DNA of 64,000 nt from Ornithodoros turicata (GCF_037126465.1 NC_088202.1:126370123-126434122); one strand, 5' to 3'. Counted from the first letter of the stretch, positions 45,985-58,171 are shown. The notes: generated by a model from the letters alone, not told the origin. A program made the numbers and translations.

Positions 45985-46869
45985 TTGCGTGCGTTCGCAA
46001 CGCATAAGAACCAGCACGTCTTCTTTGGCATCATCGAGGTTACGATGGGGTCAACCTTTCAATGTCGTTCAATAGATGAAATTAGTACCGAATTTCAAGC
46101 ATTCTAATTCTGCTTGCGGTTATGATTACTTGTGTCCGCTGATTACGAAAAAAGAAAGAGGCACTGGCGAAGGTAGTCGGCGCTTTTGTTACATATTAGA
46201 AATGATAAGCTCTAATTCCATGTGAATGATAATGTCCTCACACAGTTCTAGCTAGTGCCGCGATTTAGTGGAGGAATACTTACATGAAGTATAAATCATG
46301 TCAGGAGCTATACATACGCCCGTATAACAAAATCATGTTTTCCTTACTTCAAGGTATTTCAGTTGCTCTCTTCGTAGTTCCATTTCATTAGCGTTCTCCT
46401 CGTAATACGCAAACTAGAAAAAAATTTGGGTCTTCGGAGCGTTTGACAGACTTAGACTAATGATGCCACACGAAAAGAAAAAGGAAAGAGCCATGAAAAC
46501 AGGCAGTGTATATCTTTGTGATGACCTTCTTAATAAGGAATTCGTGTTCTCCGATCATGTGGAAATTCCTAAGTCGTGTAGTTTTATTAGACTCAACTGG
46601 ACAGTGTTCCATCGATGGCAGGCTTACTCAAAGAGAAACATGACGCTGAAGGGCTTCTCTCTGTAGCTTACAATAGATGCATACTAAAACATTCCGGCGT
46701 CGCTTTATGAGTCACGTGGTCCCTGATGCACCTTTCTCACTCTCTCCTCCGCTTTGCTCGCTAGGTACGTGCATGCTACGCCTGAGGTCACGTTTTTTGA
46801 CTCTTCGTCTCGTTTTTAGTTCTATTTTCATGCTGTTTGTTTTCTTTCTTGTTATGCGCTCGAGTGCAG
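45201..46869. other. No supported gene; (ATT)n
   Basis: (ATT)n at about 45956-45984. A minus-strand acceptor-like tract near 46139-46160 leads to only 50 bp of open frame. The plus frame at 46460-46666 looks protein-like but has no splice signals. Confidence 0.35.
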
Positions 46870-46975
46870 ACAAAGCCACTATCGGCTATGGGGCACTATT
46901 TCTACGGGAGCAGACGGTTAGCCACTAAAACAATTATCTCGATCATCGCCCTCTGGTTCTTCCTACTGGGCGAGA
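46870..46975 (+). CDS. Candidate exon 1 of a phase-compatible three-exon chain
   Basis: Acceptor GTTTTCTTTCTTGTTATGCGCTCGAGTGCAG; donor GAGA|GTAAGC. 35 codons plus 1 base, reading TKPLSAMGHYFYGSRRLA and then a hydrophobic stretch TIISIIALWFFLLGE that could be a membrane segment. Ends in phase 1, matching the next candidate at 47371. No family recognised. Confidence 0.4.
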
Positions 46976-47370
46976 GTAAGCTTAATTGCTAACTTTATTT
47001 TCGCTCTTTCGTCTTCCCCCCCTCCGCTTCCCAGCGTGCTTGTGGTCGAGCTTCAAACGATTGGTTTTCTGAGCGAGATGTCATCATCGATGGCATCATT
47101 AGTTTAGCGCCGGCTGGTTTTCAGTCCCTGGTCATTCCCGTTTACTCTGCGCGCTGCGGCGTTCTACGTATAGTGACTTTGTTTTAGGATACAACTTTCC
47201 TTCGTAAAGGGCGTGTGGAGATTCTTGGACAACGTAGCGGATGTGTGATGAGACATTTCACTCAGGTAATGTTTATATACTGTTTAAGCGTAACGACCTT
47301 AATGTACAACTACTTAGCTATCGAATCATCACCCTTTCTTCTTCTCATTTTCCTTACCCCCATCCCACAG

Positions 47371-47470
47371 TCGGGGGATTGTGTTTAGTAAAACCTTTGC
47401 GGCCGGCCGGCGAGGGCCTGGCACGTGTATTTGAAATGTACGGTAAACCTCAGACTTGGAAAATATTCTC
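47371..47470 (+). CDS. Candidate exon 2 of the three-exon chain
   Basis: Outstanding acceptor (CTTCTCATTTTCCTTACCCCCATCCCACAG). The frame (2 bases, then GGLCLVKPLRPAGEGLARVF..) is open to the donor TTCTC|GTACGT at 47470. An earlier donor ACG|GTAAAC at 47442 is also possible but breaks phase with the next exon. With the later donor it ends in phase 2, matching 47965. Composition is protein-like; no family recognised. Confidence 0.4.
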
Positions 47471-47525
47471 GTACGTGTCGAGACAGATCTGACATCGTAA
47501 GGTTAGGTTTTACACCCTTTTTTCA

Positions 47526-47560
47526 CTGATCAGAGGAAGAGCTTCAGGCTCGAAATGTCA
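47526..47560 (+). other. Second hammerhead-like remnant
   Basis: CTGATCA (47526-47532), then GAG...GGCTC as a short stem, then GAAATGTC (GAAA at 47552-47555). The order matches hammerhead core boxes with one change at a catalytic G (CTGATGA to CTGATCA). Followed by a C-run at 47586-47600. Probably the 3' end of a dead Penelope-like element within an intron. Confidence 0.35.
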
Positions 47561-47964
47561 TTTTGTGCCTCCATTCGACCGTTTGAGCCCCCCCCCCCCC
47601 CTTCTTTTTTACACGAGTCTCTTGTATTTATCTTCTTGATGCGTAAAGCATGTTGTGCACATCGCTATCGTGATACCCATTGTGATCAGACCGCAAATTC
47701 CCACAATTGCAGTGGAAGGTTCATCCACAGCGCAGTGCGTATATAAAGAATCCTCAGCAGGATACTATACTTAGTCAATGTTTCATACGTAGGCTATAGA
47801 ACATGATGGTAGAATAGATGCCGTTGTATTCATTATGCATATAGATCCCTCTGCAGTTTCCTACGTCTTGTGATTTCATATTTGCCTGCAGCCTTTTCAT
47901 TTTGAGTGCCTAACGAGAACGCGGCCCTCACGTCCTTCAGTGTTCTTCATCTCCCTTCTTATAG

Positions 47965-48273
47965 TTCCGCTTTCTCGAAGTTCATACTTTTATTCTTTGA
48001 TGAATACGGTTATCTCGACAAGTTCCGCTGCATGCTGCGTTCCGTCAGGGTTCAAGTTTTGGTTCGTGCTGTATGTTACACTAAGCTACAATCAATACGT
48101 GCGAAGTCCAGCTCCGTGTGTGAAAACATCGCTGATGTTACCACTCATATAAATGATTTCTGGACATATTTGTTTGCCATTCTGCGTGCATTACCACATA
48201 AAGTGCACAGATACTTGTTGTGGTTGACTACGTTTCAAGTCGCTATGTATCCATGCACTGCAGAGATAATGTG
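47965..48273 (+). CDS. Candidate exon 3 of the three-exon chain, 102 codons
   Basis: The best exon candidate in the window. Acceptor TTCTTCATCTCCCTTCTTATAG, donor ATGTG|GTAAGA, and 102 uninterrupted codons between (SAFSKFILLFFDEYGYLD, VENI-type middle with VTTHINDFWTYLFAIL, end CTAEIM). Amino-acid use is ordinary, with hydrophobic and aromatic residues spread as in a folded domain. Starts with one base completing a codon and ends with two, compatible with 47371-47470 upstream. No family recognised. Confidence 0.5.
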
Positions 48274-51063
48274 GTAAGAAGCACGCGCTTCTAGTACACG
48301 GGCACTGATTAGTTGACTGGTAAAAGAAAAAAATGGAGATTTTAGTCCCAAACTACTCGGGACTGGCTACTCCAGGACGCGCGAACGGACACTATACAGC
48401 TAGTGCTGTGGCAGCTGCACTAAATGTGAAACGATATTGCTTTTAGGGTTTGATCTACAGTGAAATGTCGCTAAGAAATATTTTGTTGACAATCACCTTC
48501 AAAACATACATCGAAAAGAGCCAGATAAAGCAAAATCAGGTCAGCAGTCACGCAAGGCCCCGTTTACATGGATACAGGAATTAGTAATGGTTACTAATTA
48601 CTATGTAAGAACAGTTGTTACACTTAACAGGGGAATATCTGACGCATTATCGCTGCTTGCTGGTGGAATACCGAACAATGGATTTCTAGACGAGTCAATA
48701 CGTTTATTGGCACATTGGACTGCGTTTTTTTCTTACAAAACGTCAGTACTACAGCTGCATGTATATATGCTGCAATATCAATTAATCCACCGTGTAAGAT
48801 AGGGACACGAACACAGAAGTTTGATATATCGCCTTGGCAACCACGGTGTGCGGTCAAACACTGTATGGTCAAACACATGTATACAGCTATGGAAGCCGGA
48901 GCACAATGGTGCTGTGCGTGGAAATAATTTCTGTAGCGGCATGCTTGATCAGTAAACATATCCAGTTCGTACCTTCCTACCAGCGACCGAAACTTTAGCG
49001 AAACTCGCACAAGCAGACCGTCTAACGCTGAACTCATAATTTCTCCGGTTTAGGTTCGCAGCCTGGCTTTGCAAACTTACGTAACATGCGATAGATACAA
49101 TGCCTCCACAGCTACTGGTTCCAAGCATCTGCGTCTTTTTCACGCAGTTTTTTGATTACGAACGATATTTAAGAATATAGTTTGGACACAAAACACGGAA
49201 CGCCTGACGAAATGTGTATTCATGTGTCCCAATTAAAACGCGAGAGGAAAATTCTACATCCGCCTCAAACTTCATTTCATAACCTCCCACCGGTATCAAA
49301 GTACCACGCCAGTAAGTGAGACCATTAGAGAACGACATCGACATGTGAGCTACTGAATAGCGTTCGAACAACGACAACTATCTGTAGGGCTACTCGTCTG
49401 TTTTGTGCAAGAACACTATGTGATATTCCAGGTATATATATAAGAAAGAAGAAAAAAAAATTCAGGTGGGCAAAATTAATGCACAGGCCGACCACTGTGG
49501 CGTCGCTCATGATCATAGTTGCCTCGCGACGAATTATCAATTAAAGCTATCAACAGTTCATTACAGTATCATTAAAGTATCGACCAAAGCCACGAATTAT
49601 CAATTAACTTTCCAGGTTATCAACAGTTATACTCACGACGACAGCTCATGCATCTTTGAAGAAATCTTCGTGTGCATAAACGATATCCGCAAGTCTATGA
49701 CACGCATTATCATGGTACACGTAACAGTACGTCGATGCATTGATAATTTGCGTATAGTCAATCGCGACTATTGGAGCAGCCCAGCCGGCAGCCGACGATA
49801 CGGACAGTACTGATATTCTTATTGACGCAATTCAGTGCTTTATTACCAGCTTCCTATCAGACTCGTTAGTGACATATAGTACTCTGTGTTGTAGCATGAA
49901 TCCGGAGGCTTACGAATCGCCTGTTGTCATGAGGTTATACAATGCTTAAGGCCTACCGTCGTTGATCGAGTTTGCAACACTGCCAGGTTGGTACCCGTGC
50001 TTGTCTTGTATGGAGAACGTGTCCTGCCGGGCGCTTTGTGCAAAATTTCAGATATCGAAATACACTTATAACTGCAGCGCAAATAATACACCCAACCTAA
50101 ATAATAAATGCATGGGAAAGTACTGTGCTGTACACGAAAAGTGCAAGCACATTATATTCGCCTATATGCATTTCTCGGCAAATTTTCCGAGGGAGTCCAG
50201 CTTCCAGGCTTCTATAGAACTTTTTTTCTCTTTCTGGTATACTTGGAAAATAATCTCGAAATGCAAGAGAAGTGCGGCGATTGCCCCGCTTTCTTCCTAA
50301 CATGCCAGATACAACGCATCATCTCGTTTAGGTCTTCCATAAACGAATTATATTCATTTTCCTATGCTAAGTTCAATCTGAATTGAATCTGTTAGAGCTA
50401 GGGTTAGAGTCAAGACAGAAAAATATGGACATAGTGGCTCCTACAAAACACACGAGCCGGCTACTCCAAATCTGTATGAATCTGTACTGAAAGTTTAAAC
50501 TGTACATGTTCCTATCTATAGGTCAATTTATCTATCCTAATTTATCTGTTATGCTTTTTAATCAATTCTCGGATCCTCTGTTCCTTCTCTCCCGTTCATT
50601 CTCTTATGCGTTCTATTCAGGATTCAACATACTTGTACTCTTTCTTGTATACGACTATTGTTTTCAAGCAACGTTTCAAGCTTTACCTATGACGCAATTC
50701 ACACTGCAGTTTGGATAAAGCTGTACACGTAGGAACCGGGCTACAAGTATCTGGCTGCTTTCATATCCGCGAGCAGTGTGATTTGTATTAGTTCTATTGA
50801 CTGTTTTCTGCATCTGACTGTGGTCTGCGGGATGTAGAAGCTTTAGAACCAGATGATTTCAAAAATGCATTCTCTCCTGCGTACTGTTGGACACCATGAC
50901 GCAAGCTGCCACTCTCACGCAGGCAGACCAGACGGTTGCTTTGGACCCACAGCTCGCTGAACGTCTCTAATTCGTAATCCAACCTAAGTGCCGAAATAAC
51001 ATAGCCGTGATAGCACACTGGTAGTATGGCGTATAGCTTCCTCCAGTGCGCATAATGCAGAAG
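48274..51063. other. No further exon recognised
   Basis: Open frames at 49156-49377 (minus), 49466-49813 and 49962-50300 (plus) are protein-like in places but lack good acceptors. A strong acceptor at about 50623 (CGTTCTATTCAG) precedes short frames only. Confidence 0.35.
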
Positions 51064-51164
51064 CCTGAGTCTGGGCACAAACAGAAGGACGACAACAAAA
51101 CAAGACTCGTTGGTGTCAACTCGAGCTGAGGTTGTGTCGTTCTTCTGTTTGTTTCCAGACTCAG
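51064..51164. repeat. 101-bp hairpin element
   Basis: CTGAGTCTGGGCACAAACAG, AAGGACGACAACA are mirrored by GTTGTGTCGTTCTTCTGTTT, GTTTCCAGACTCAG. Arms about 42 bp with a loop around 51108-51120. Confidence 0.82.
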
Positions 51165-52480
51165 ACCTTTATACTATGGAATTTAGCACACTGGCAATTG
51201 TTTTGACGCCAACAATGAAATTTACTATCAAAAGCCACCTTTTCACAGAAGATTACTGTTTGCTCAGGCCACCCTGTTGCTTGCAAGAGCTGTCTGTTTC
51301 CCAACAAGGCTTACTAGGGGAATACTTACTACAGATTACTTACTCACTACAGACTACTACTACTACTACACTACTTTGCACGCTCAGCAACATCTCGCTT
51401 AAACGCCACGCGGTACGTTGTCTGTGTGCATCATCGTGCTTGCATGTGAATGGCGAATGTGTGTCCAGCCTTCCAATATTGAAGGCGTGCGTCAACCGAG
51501 TGAGCAATATAATTGTGGTTTCCCATTAAAAAAAAGTCACACATCAAATGTCAACTGCACGAGTGCAGAGAAATAGCATCAGTCTCCAACGAATAATTGT
51601 ATCGCTAACCTGACCGCGACATCTTTAATTTTCCTCATAAGAGGAACTCATACACATGTCGCTAAATAATAAAAAAAAAAAGATATAATTTTTTTTCAAT
51701 GAACAGAGCGCCTTTACATATTTTTTTTCTTTTTTTCGTTGTCCTTAAATACAAAGAATTAATTTTGATCTCAAATTCTCCAAACCAACTCGATGAGGTA
51801 TGAAAACCGCTGTGCCATCATTGATTGAACAACAATGTGACAACAATGTGAGCAGAGGTATCCGAAGTCCGTTTGATTCATGTGCACGTAGTGTTCTTTT
51901 AAAGTGACAGCTCCGAGCCGTCGAATTGTTTTGAGATGGGAGTCGCTTTCGAATATGAGTTATACATGTAGACCCCATGAGCAAAATTTCGTCCAGCAAA
52001 GCATCTTAGTTCTTCATATATACAAGAAAAACTAACTGCGTGCTCGCGTCCAGCCTTGGTTTTACCGTGATGACCGTATATGAGCTGTTGCACTTTAGCT
52101 TGCGTTGTGTAGGTGTGAGACAGAGATAAAGGCGACTCAAAGGCAGTTTTGATAAACCTTAGTAAGAAAGTCGTGCCTCGAATCATTTGCTTCCATGCTG
52201 AGCAGAAGAAAACCAAAAGCGACTGACAATGATATCACGGCAGTGCAACCGCTGGATGTAAAATTAAACTATAAATGCTGTGAATTTAATTAAAATATTT
52301 TTCATAGGGACCTTTTTTTTTTCGTTTTTTTTTATCTCGCCCGCGTCCAGACTGTCGAAGCAAGGCAATGTGTTAAGGCCGTTTCTTCTCAGTTTCCATG
52401 CAATCGGTCAAAGACCTAATGCTGCCAACACATTGCTATAAGCGGACAAAGGCCTCACAATATACATGGATCCGCAGACT
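51165..52480. other. No gene recognised
   Basis: Includes A- and T-runs at 51670-51740 and 52312-52332. No exon-like segment with both splice sites. Confidence 0.4.
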
Positions 52481-52650
52481 TGTACTTAACTTAGATACTC
52501 TATTCAAGTTACTCTATATCTTAAATACTTTTGGGAGTAACATTGGTATCTTAAAAAAATGTTTTAAAAATCAGTATTGAGGTCTTAGCTTAAATACTTT
52601 TGGCAGTAACTTGTACTCATTTCTTAAGTTACTCTTAAGTTACTCCATTT
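52481..52650. repeat. hAT-type subterminal repeat remnant (TTAAATACTTTT, AAGTTACTC)
   Basis: Repeated CTTAAATACTTTTGG, GGCAGTAACTTG and AAGTTACTCTTAAGTTACTC motifs resemble the subterminal repeats of hAT elements such as the one at 26112. No intact termini found. Confidence 0.4.
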
Positions 52651-52708
52651 ATTTTTGTTTATTTTGGGCGTCAGGAAGGTCAAGAAGAATTAAACAAAGA
52701 TATTGAGA

Positions 52709-52896
52709 ACGCCAGTTGACGAAAAGTCACCGCCTGCCTGTGACGGCAATCAAACCCACGCCGCTGTGATTACCGGTCACGTGTGCTACCGGTGTACACA
52801 TACGTTTACGAGAGGGTGATGTGCTGTAGTGTACCGGTAGCACTGATCGGCAATGAGAGAGGCGCGCGCCACTCGCTGACTTTTCGTCAACTGCCC
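52709..52896. repeat. Second inverted pair of tRNA-like sequences
   Basis: CCAGTTGACGAAAAGTCA at the left and TGACTTTTCGTCAACTG at the right are complements. Inside each lies a tRNA-like half: on the minus strand GCGTGGGTTTGATTGCCG (B-box-like) and on the plus strand CCGGTAGCACTGATCGGCAA. The layout, two tRNA-like units pointing outward with a CTTTTCG run after each, mirrors that at 12022-12308, although the sequences differ. Confidence 0.5.
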
Positions 52897-54206
52897 TGCT
52901 TGAGACGTCCATGGAAGCTGGTTATGCAGCGAAGTTGTGCTACCCCAGCCAGGTTGCTGACTGGTAAATGCACTCAAGCTCGTCTTCGCCTCTTACATTT
53001 GAACACGGCAAGATATTTTATGCAAGAAATGTATTATCTAGAAACCGAACGATGTTTTCGCCCCCTCGCCACGTACAATTGAGATGTCACAGATTTCAAT
53101 CGCGCTATAAGACACGTGGAATTCTATGAAGCACTATAGTAGGGTGTGTCCAGCCACGCGATTAAGCAGAATTTCTTATAGAGTCTAGTGATGCTGTCGG
53201 TTTTTAAAAGGAAGTGTTTATTTATTTATTGTTAATACGTTAAAAGCCCGAGGGCATTACATAACGGAGGTGGGCACACGGTAAGGATACAGAAAAAATT
53301 AAGAGAAAACAGAGTGAGAGATGGAGAAAACAAGGTGTTGCTTGAGCAGTATGGAAGCTGTTACCTTAAGAAAATGCTAGCTTCTGACTGGTTATTCGAA
53401 CGTCACACGAACACCACGAAGGAGATGTGAACACAGAAAAAAAGTCCAACGCATAATGCCGCATATATCTGCATTCGTATGATCGCCTTGCACTGCTTTA
53501 TACTTCCTTGCACTGGTCCTGCTGTTACACTGTTCGTTGTCATTGTGTGTCACGAGCAATGGGACTGCTTTAGAAACACCAAAATAAAAAAGAAGGAATG
53601 TTTATCCTTTCGGGGTTTATGGGGGCCTACTTCAATACTAATTGCATAGAAGAAGTTTATGCGAAGGTTAGGGTCTGTGCGTGCAGCGTCGAGGAGCATG
53701 CTCCAAAGTCAGCGAGCTGATATGGGGAGTATTTGCAAGCTATAGGGAAGTGGAAGATGTAATTGCTTCACAGTTTATTGCACACATACTGCACATACTG
53801 TTGTATGTCTCAGGGTGGAAACATCAGGTTGAGACCACGGAGGACACATCACATTAGATGATGTTTTGGATGCTAAAAGACAACTTCCTTTCCTCTAATA
53901 CTGCTATTGTTACGCATATGCTTAGCTAGATGTTCGTTCTTTCCTCTTTTCAGAATAGTGCATAACGAACACATTGCTGAATAAAAGCAAGCTTACAAGT
54001 TTTCGTCAGGTCGGACCTCTACACATCAATCCAAGGCACGTCATGCCGCATGCAATCTCACTCCCCCATGGTAACACACTGCAATTAAGAACGTCCTACA
54101 AATGGGATCTTCTTTCCCCGGGGAAAACTTAAGTTTACGCGGAAAACTCATCAGATGATACAGCAATTGTTCCTCCTTGGCTGCTTTCGCCCACCACTTT
54201 CTCCAG
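52897..54206. other. No gene recognised
   Basis: A GAGGTGGGCAC hAT-terminus-like sequence at about 53265 has no partner that I can find. Only short frames. Confidence 0.4.
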
Positions 54207-54550
54207 CACGCTTCGGGGCCCGCAATATAACCGGACGTGTGGACGTAGCCATGTGCAGTTCAAAGGGAAGCTCTATGTGTTTACTTCATCTTTGTGTGTG
54301 TATCCCTGCACGTATCCCTAGACCGTTGCTTGGGGCACGGGGGAAGCAGGGAAGGAAAAGGAAGGCACGTATAGACAACCCTGGAAATGAAATCTGTCAA
54401 AAAACAACACAAACACCAGCCAATGAGAAAGGAAGACATAACTTAGCTACCGACCAACCAGACACCAGCAATCTTCTTCAGCGGGAGCATTCGACGTCCT
54501 TCTTGCTCTCACACCTCAATTCCTCCTCGCCCTCTAATTCCGACATGTGA
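54207..54550 (+). CDS. Candidate last exon, 113 codons, unidentified
   Basis: Acceptor TGGCTGCTTTCGCCCACCACTTTCTCCAG, then 113 open codons to TGA. The frame begins RFGARNITGRVDVAM, has a basic stretch ARGKQGRKRKARID and ends in a polar Ser/Asn-rich tail (SHLNSSSPSNSDM). AATAAA at about 54665, ~115 bases after the stop. Composition fits a cytoplasmic or nuclear tail; no domain recognised. Confidence 0.4.
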
Positions 54551-54699
54551 GGCAAAGTCGCTCCGGAGGATTCCCGGCTATACCGCTAAGGAACAGAACC
54601 CTAAGTTCCCAACTACAGATATACACGTATTGCATGCTGGAGAAGAGGCGATTGAAGTGGTGCTAATAAACGTTTTGAATTAGTAAAGAATTAAAGCAC

Positions 54700-56149
54700 G
54701 CGCAAGGTTCGGTTAAAGTGCTCTCTTCTCATATTTCGTTTGCTGCACAGCGACATCGAAGCTTAGGTCAGGTCAGGTTACAACTCGTACTCTCAAAGTG
54801 TCAGGACACATAATTGCTCTGCCTGAAGTTTGGACGATGAAGCAGAAAAAAAAAGCATGCACAGTCCAGTTGGATGGCAGTGAAACACAGTGAAGAGTTG
54901 GAATGAAGCACTCCGGAGAAATTAACTTTAATAAACACGAGCTTGCGAGTAGAGCATCAGGTAAAACCATAACTAAGAACAATGGTGGCCTCATCTACTA
55001 CTACGCTACGTAACAGAGGTGGGCGTTTTAGCCATTTTTTCTCCTGATGAAGTACAGGTGTACAAGCTCGTCCTTATTATAAGTCATTATTATACAGTCG
55101 TTATAATGCTGTCGAGAAAAATGAGAGCAAGCGCCCTTACACTAGATTAGCTAATGAGAAGAAAGATAGGAATAAAAACAAAATAAAAATATTATAAACA
55201 CCCGACATACGCAGGTAGGAAATTTAGTGGTCAACGTTGCGGGACAACGAAAACATTCACAGCAGTAACAGGTACTTCCATAAAGTCAGTGTTAAATGTA
55301 TGATGGATAGCGATGAGTTTCTATGATGAAACATTAAAGTAACGTTGTTGTTATTGTTGTTCCCTCGCTGATTCTTCCGCTATGGTGCATGTAGTGCTTA
55401 GCGCTGTAAAATACTACCAATCAGAGGACTCATATGATGCTAGGGCCAATTATGATGCGATCAGAGTTGGGGAAATTACTTTTATTTTGAAATGCCTTAT
55501 CCTTATTAATTAGAGCTTTTTAAAATAATGCGTTACATGATTGAGTACGTTCATGAAGCAATGGCATTACTTTGCAATATATTACATTTTGCCAGAAGTT
55601 TGTAACACAGTCCTATGTCGTGTGTGAAGTGCGTAGAGATGTTTTTTTTTTTTTTTTTCCTTCGTTACACATTCCCGGTGACACTGCCTAGAGCTTCTGA
55701 AACATCGCTGCGTATGAATTATTTCGTCGAGGGATGAGAGCAGTATGCATAATCTAAACATATAATCTAATCTAATCTAATCTTATCATAAAAATGCATA
55801 ATATAAATCAATAAACATCATCTATGAGATTATATTTATTGCAGGATAGAAGGAGTTGCTCTTGCAAAGGCTCCACATATATGGTGCTCTGCCCTGCTTC
55901 TTGGTGACATTGTCGGTGACAAAGGCGGCTTGGCATAGCAGCCTGGGGACTTTCCGTGTGTTGTACCCGGCAAAATTCTCAGCTGCTGGCTTTAGGCAAT
56001 GAGTAAATTTCCAAGCCAAGTAAAAAAGCAATGTCATTCCGCATTTCCCAGCCAGAATATAGTTGCATTACATTGATTAGCAAATTAGAATGGTGCAAGC
56101 GAGCTGGTGTAGTGTAGAAAAAGGTACCCTTTCAGTTTGAGGAACACAC
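54700..56149. other. No gene; isolated hAT-like termini
   Basis: CAGAGGTGGGCG at about 55014 and CAGAGTTGGGGAAATTACTT at about 55463 resemble hAT ends but both face the same way, so no element can be closed. T-run at 55641-55658; (TCTAA)n at 55765-55784. Confidence 0.4.
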
Positions 56150-56189
56150 AATACGAAGAGGACAACACACGTGTTGTCTTCTTCGTATT
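56150..56189. repeat. 40-bp near-perfect hairpin
   Basis: AATACGAAGAGGACAACACA and its near-exact complement GTGTTGTCTTCTTCGTATT. Same GACAACACA theme as the hairpins at 42836 and 51064. Confidence 0.8.
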
Positions 56190-57128
56190 AACGTTTAACG
56201 TAATAACGTTATTTTCAGAGGAGTAAGCATTGCACGCGATTTATATCCCATCGTGGTTTTTTCGGATATACCCAAAAGATATGCTTGCTGAGGAGCTTTT
56301 CTATTTATTTTTATTTCTTAATTTCCGTCGTACACGACCGTGATGCCCATAGCTTTCGTTTAAGAGCAATCACGGTGCTAAACCAACTCAAGCACCCATG
56401 TTGGCGTTTCAGTTCACGCGTACTCCCTCTATGTACGAAGCACACACGTTTTAGTATACAGTGTCTTATAACAATAATTGTATTTAGACACTATCCATCC
56501 CGTGTCGCACAGGAAGCTTCACTTCGACGAACACGAAACAGCTGCTTCTCGTGCGTGTAAGTTACTTAGAACAAAATATCAAATGTGTATAACCCACATT
56601 TCTTGAATTAAATTAAATTACGGCAGTTGATGAACTTTATTTAGTTGAAGCATGCAACTGGCGTTGTGAGTTCTAAGTGTTCAAATAGAATCGCGCTTTC
56701 CCCAAAAGCACTGTGGTGTGGCACCAAGACATGAAAGGCTAATTGTAATGCATCATCAGAAACTATGAAGAAGGAAAGAGCGTCAGTTTAAGTTAGGCCA
56801 ATCAATCCACTCCACCACTTAGAGGGAAAACTTCAGGAAGATATGCATTTTCCAAACAAGAAGCAAGTGGAAGAGGGGAAAATGGAATGTATTTTTCTAT
56901 GATATATCAAAACTTTTGTTCTTTCAGCTTTGTGTGGAGGCTCAGAATTATGTTTATTGGCAGATTGTTAAAATTTGAAACATCCACTTTTCTTTAATCT
57001 AATTTGATAGAGAGGAGAGAAAAAATAAAAAAAAAGATGAGAGAGAACATTTCCACTCAAAAATCCTGCACAGCTGCACCTCAAACATTGCGTTCGTCCT
57101 TCTGCGATTAATAGCATCCTACACTATA
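56190..57128. other. No gene recognised
   Basis: Short frames; A-rich tract near 57020-57040. Confidence 0.4.
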
Positions 57129-57339
57129 CAGGGTGTTCAAAATTAAGTTTTCACGAGCGTTACGAAAACACAACGATGACAGGAAACCGTATGGTAACGT
57201 TACGCTACTTGTATAAGAAGCAGGTGCTGCTAATTATGTAGCACCTGTTTCTTATTCAAGGAACAGAAAAAGTGGCACCAGTTTTATTTTGTTCGCCTAT
57301 TTATAAAGTGCTAGTGAAAGCTTAATTTTGAACACCCTG
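57129..57339. mobile_element. 211-bp MITE, copy 2 (opposite orientation)
   Basis: The ends CAGGGTGTTCAAAATTAAGT and GCTTAATTTTGAACACCCTG; TA precedes the left end and TC (mutated TA) follows the right. The same length as 16335-16545 and homologous throughout when reverse-complemented, including the internal AAGCAGGTGCTGCTAATTAT / AGCACCTGTTTCTTA palindrome. Confidence 0.9.
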
Positions 57340-58048
57340 TCTGTATACGTCACAGGAAGCTTCAGCTCTGAACAAAGGAGATAGACATACTATAGAGTAC
57401 GTCCGTGTACGAGTAGAGTACGAGTTGATCTATACCGCGTTGGTGCTCAGACTCATGGAACCTATAGGACTTCAGTGGATACCAGTGCAAGTTGACAGAA
57501 ACCACTTGTATCCAGAGTATAATTCATATTCGCGCTTTCATTGACTTTGTCAGCTTTCGCTGACACTTTTCAGACACTGTAGAACAGAACGCAGAAAATT
57601 AACAGCTACTGTCACCCACACTACTGCTTTTTTCTCTCTCTCTCTGATCCGGAAACCCATAACGCTTTGCGTTCCAAAAACACATCACACGATAACGATT
57701 AGGTCCGCCAGTCAGGGGAAGGTTCCTAAACCGGGAATGCAAACTTCCGTCTTAATTGATGACCCCCGTGAGCTTTGGAGCCAAGTCTGGCAGTCCTTAT
57801 AATCTGACACCGTGAAGTTTGAGGGTGATATATTCTCATCAGGCAAACTATGCAGAGGATCATTCCTCACTACGGAACTCCTTGCCAACGCAAACGCAAC
57901 AGACGACTAACAAGAGCCAGACGAGTTCCTACGTGGATGCAGTTAAGGAAATTAAGGAAAATTAAGGAAACAATTAAGGACAGGCAGATCGCCTGGTAGA
58001 GTCATATCAAAGGATGTATTAAAAAAAACGTTGACATTGTCGTCGTCG
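57340..58048. other. No gene recognised
   Basis: (CT)n at about 57631-57646; otherwise featureless. Confidence 0.4.
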
Positions 58049-58171
58049 CTTTTCTTTTTCTTTCTTCTCTTTCTATTTAATTTTATTTTATACTAAGGAA
58101 TAGCAAGTCGGCTCTTCGCCTGGCTTACCTTTCCTCTTTCTCCCTTCTTTTTTAGCAAACATATCCCCCCG
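58049..58171 (+). repeat. Retroelement 3' end, family ending in ATATCC(C)n, copy 3
   Basis: Pyrimidine-rich lead, then AAGGAATAGCAAGTCGGCTC, TTCGCCTGGCTTACCTTTCC and AGCAAACATATCCCCCC. Shares order and sequence with 2690-2826 and 13927-13984. Confidence 0.65.
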
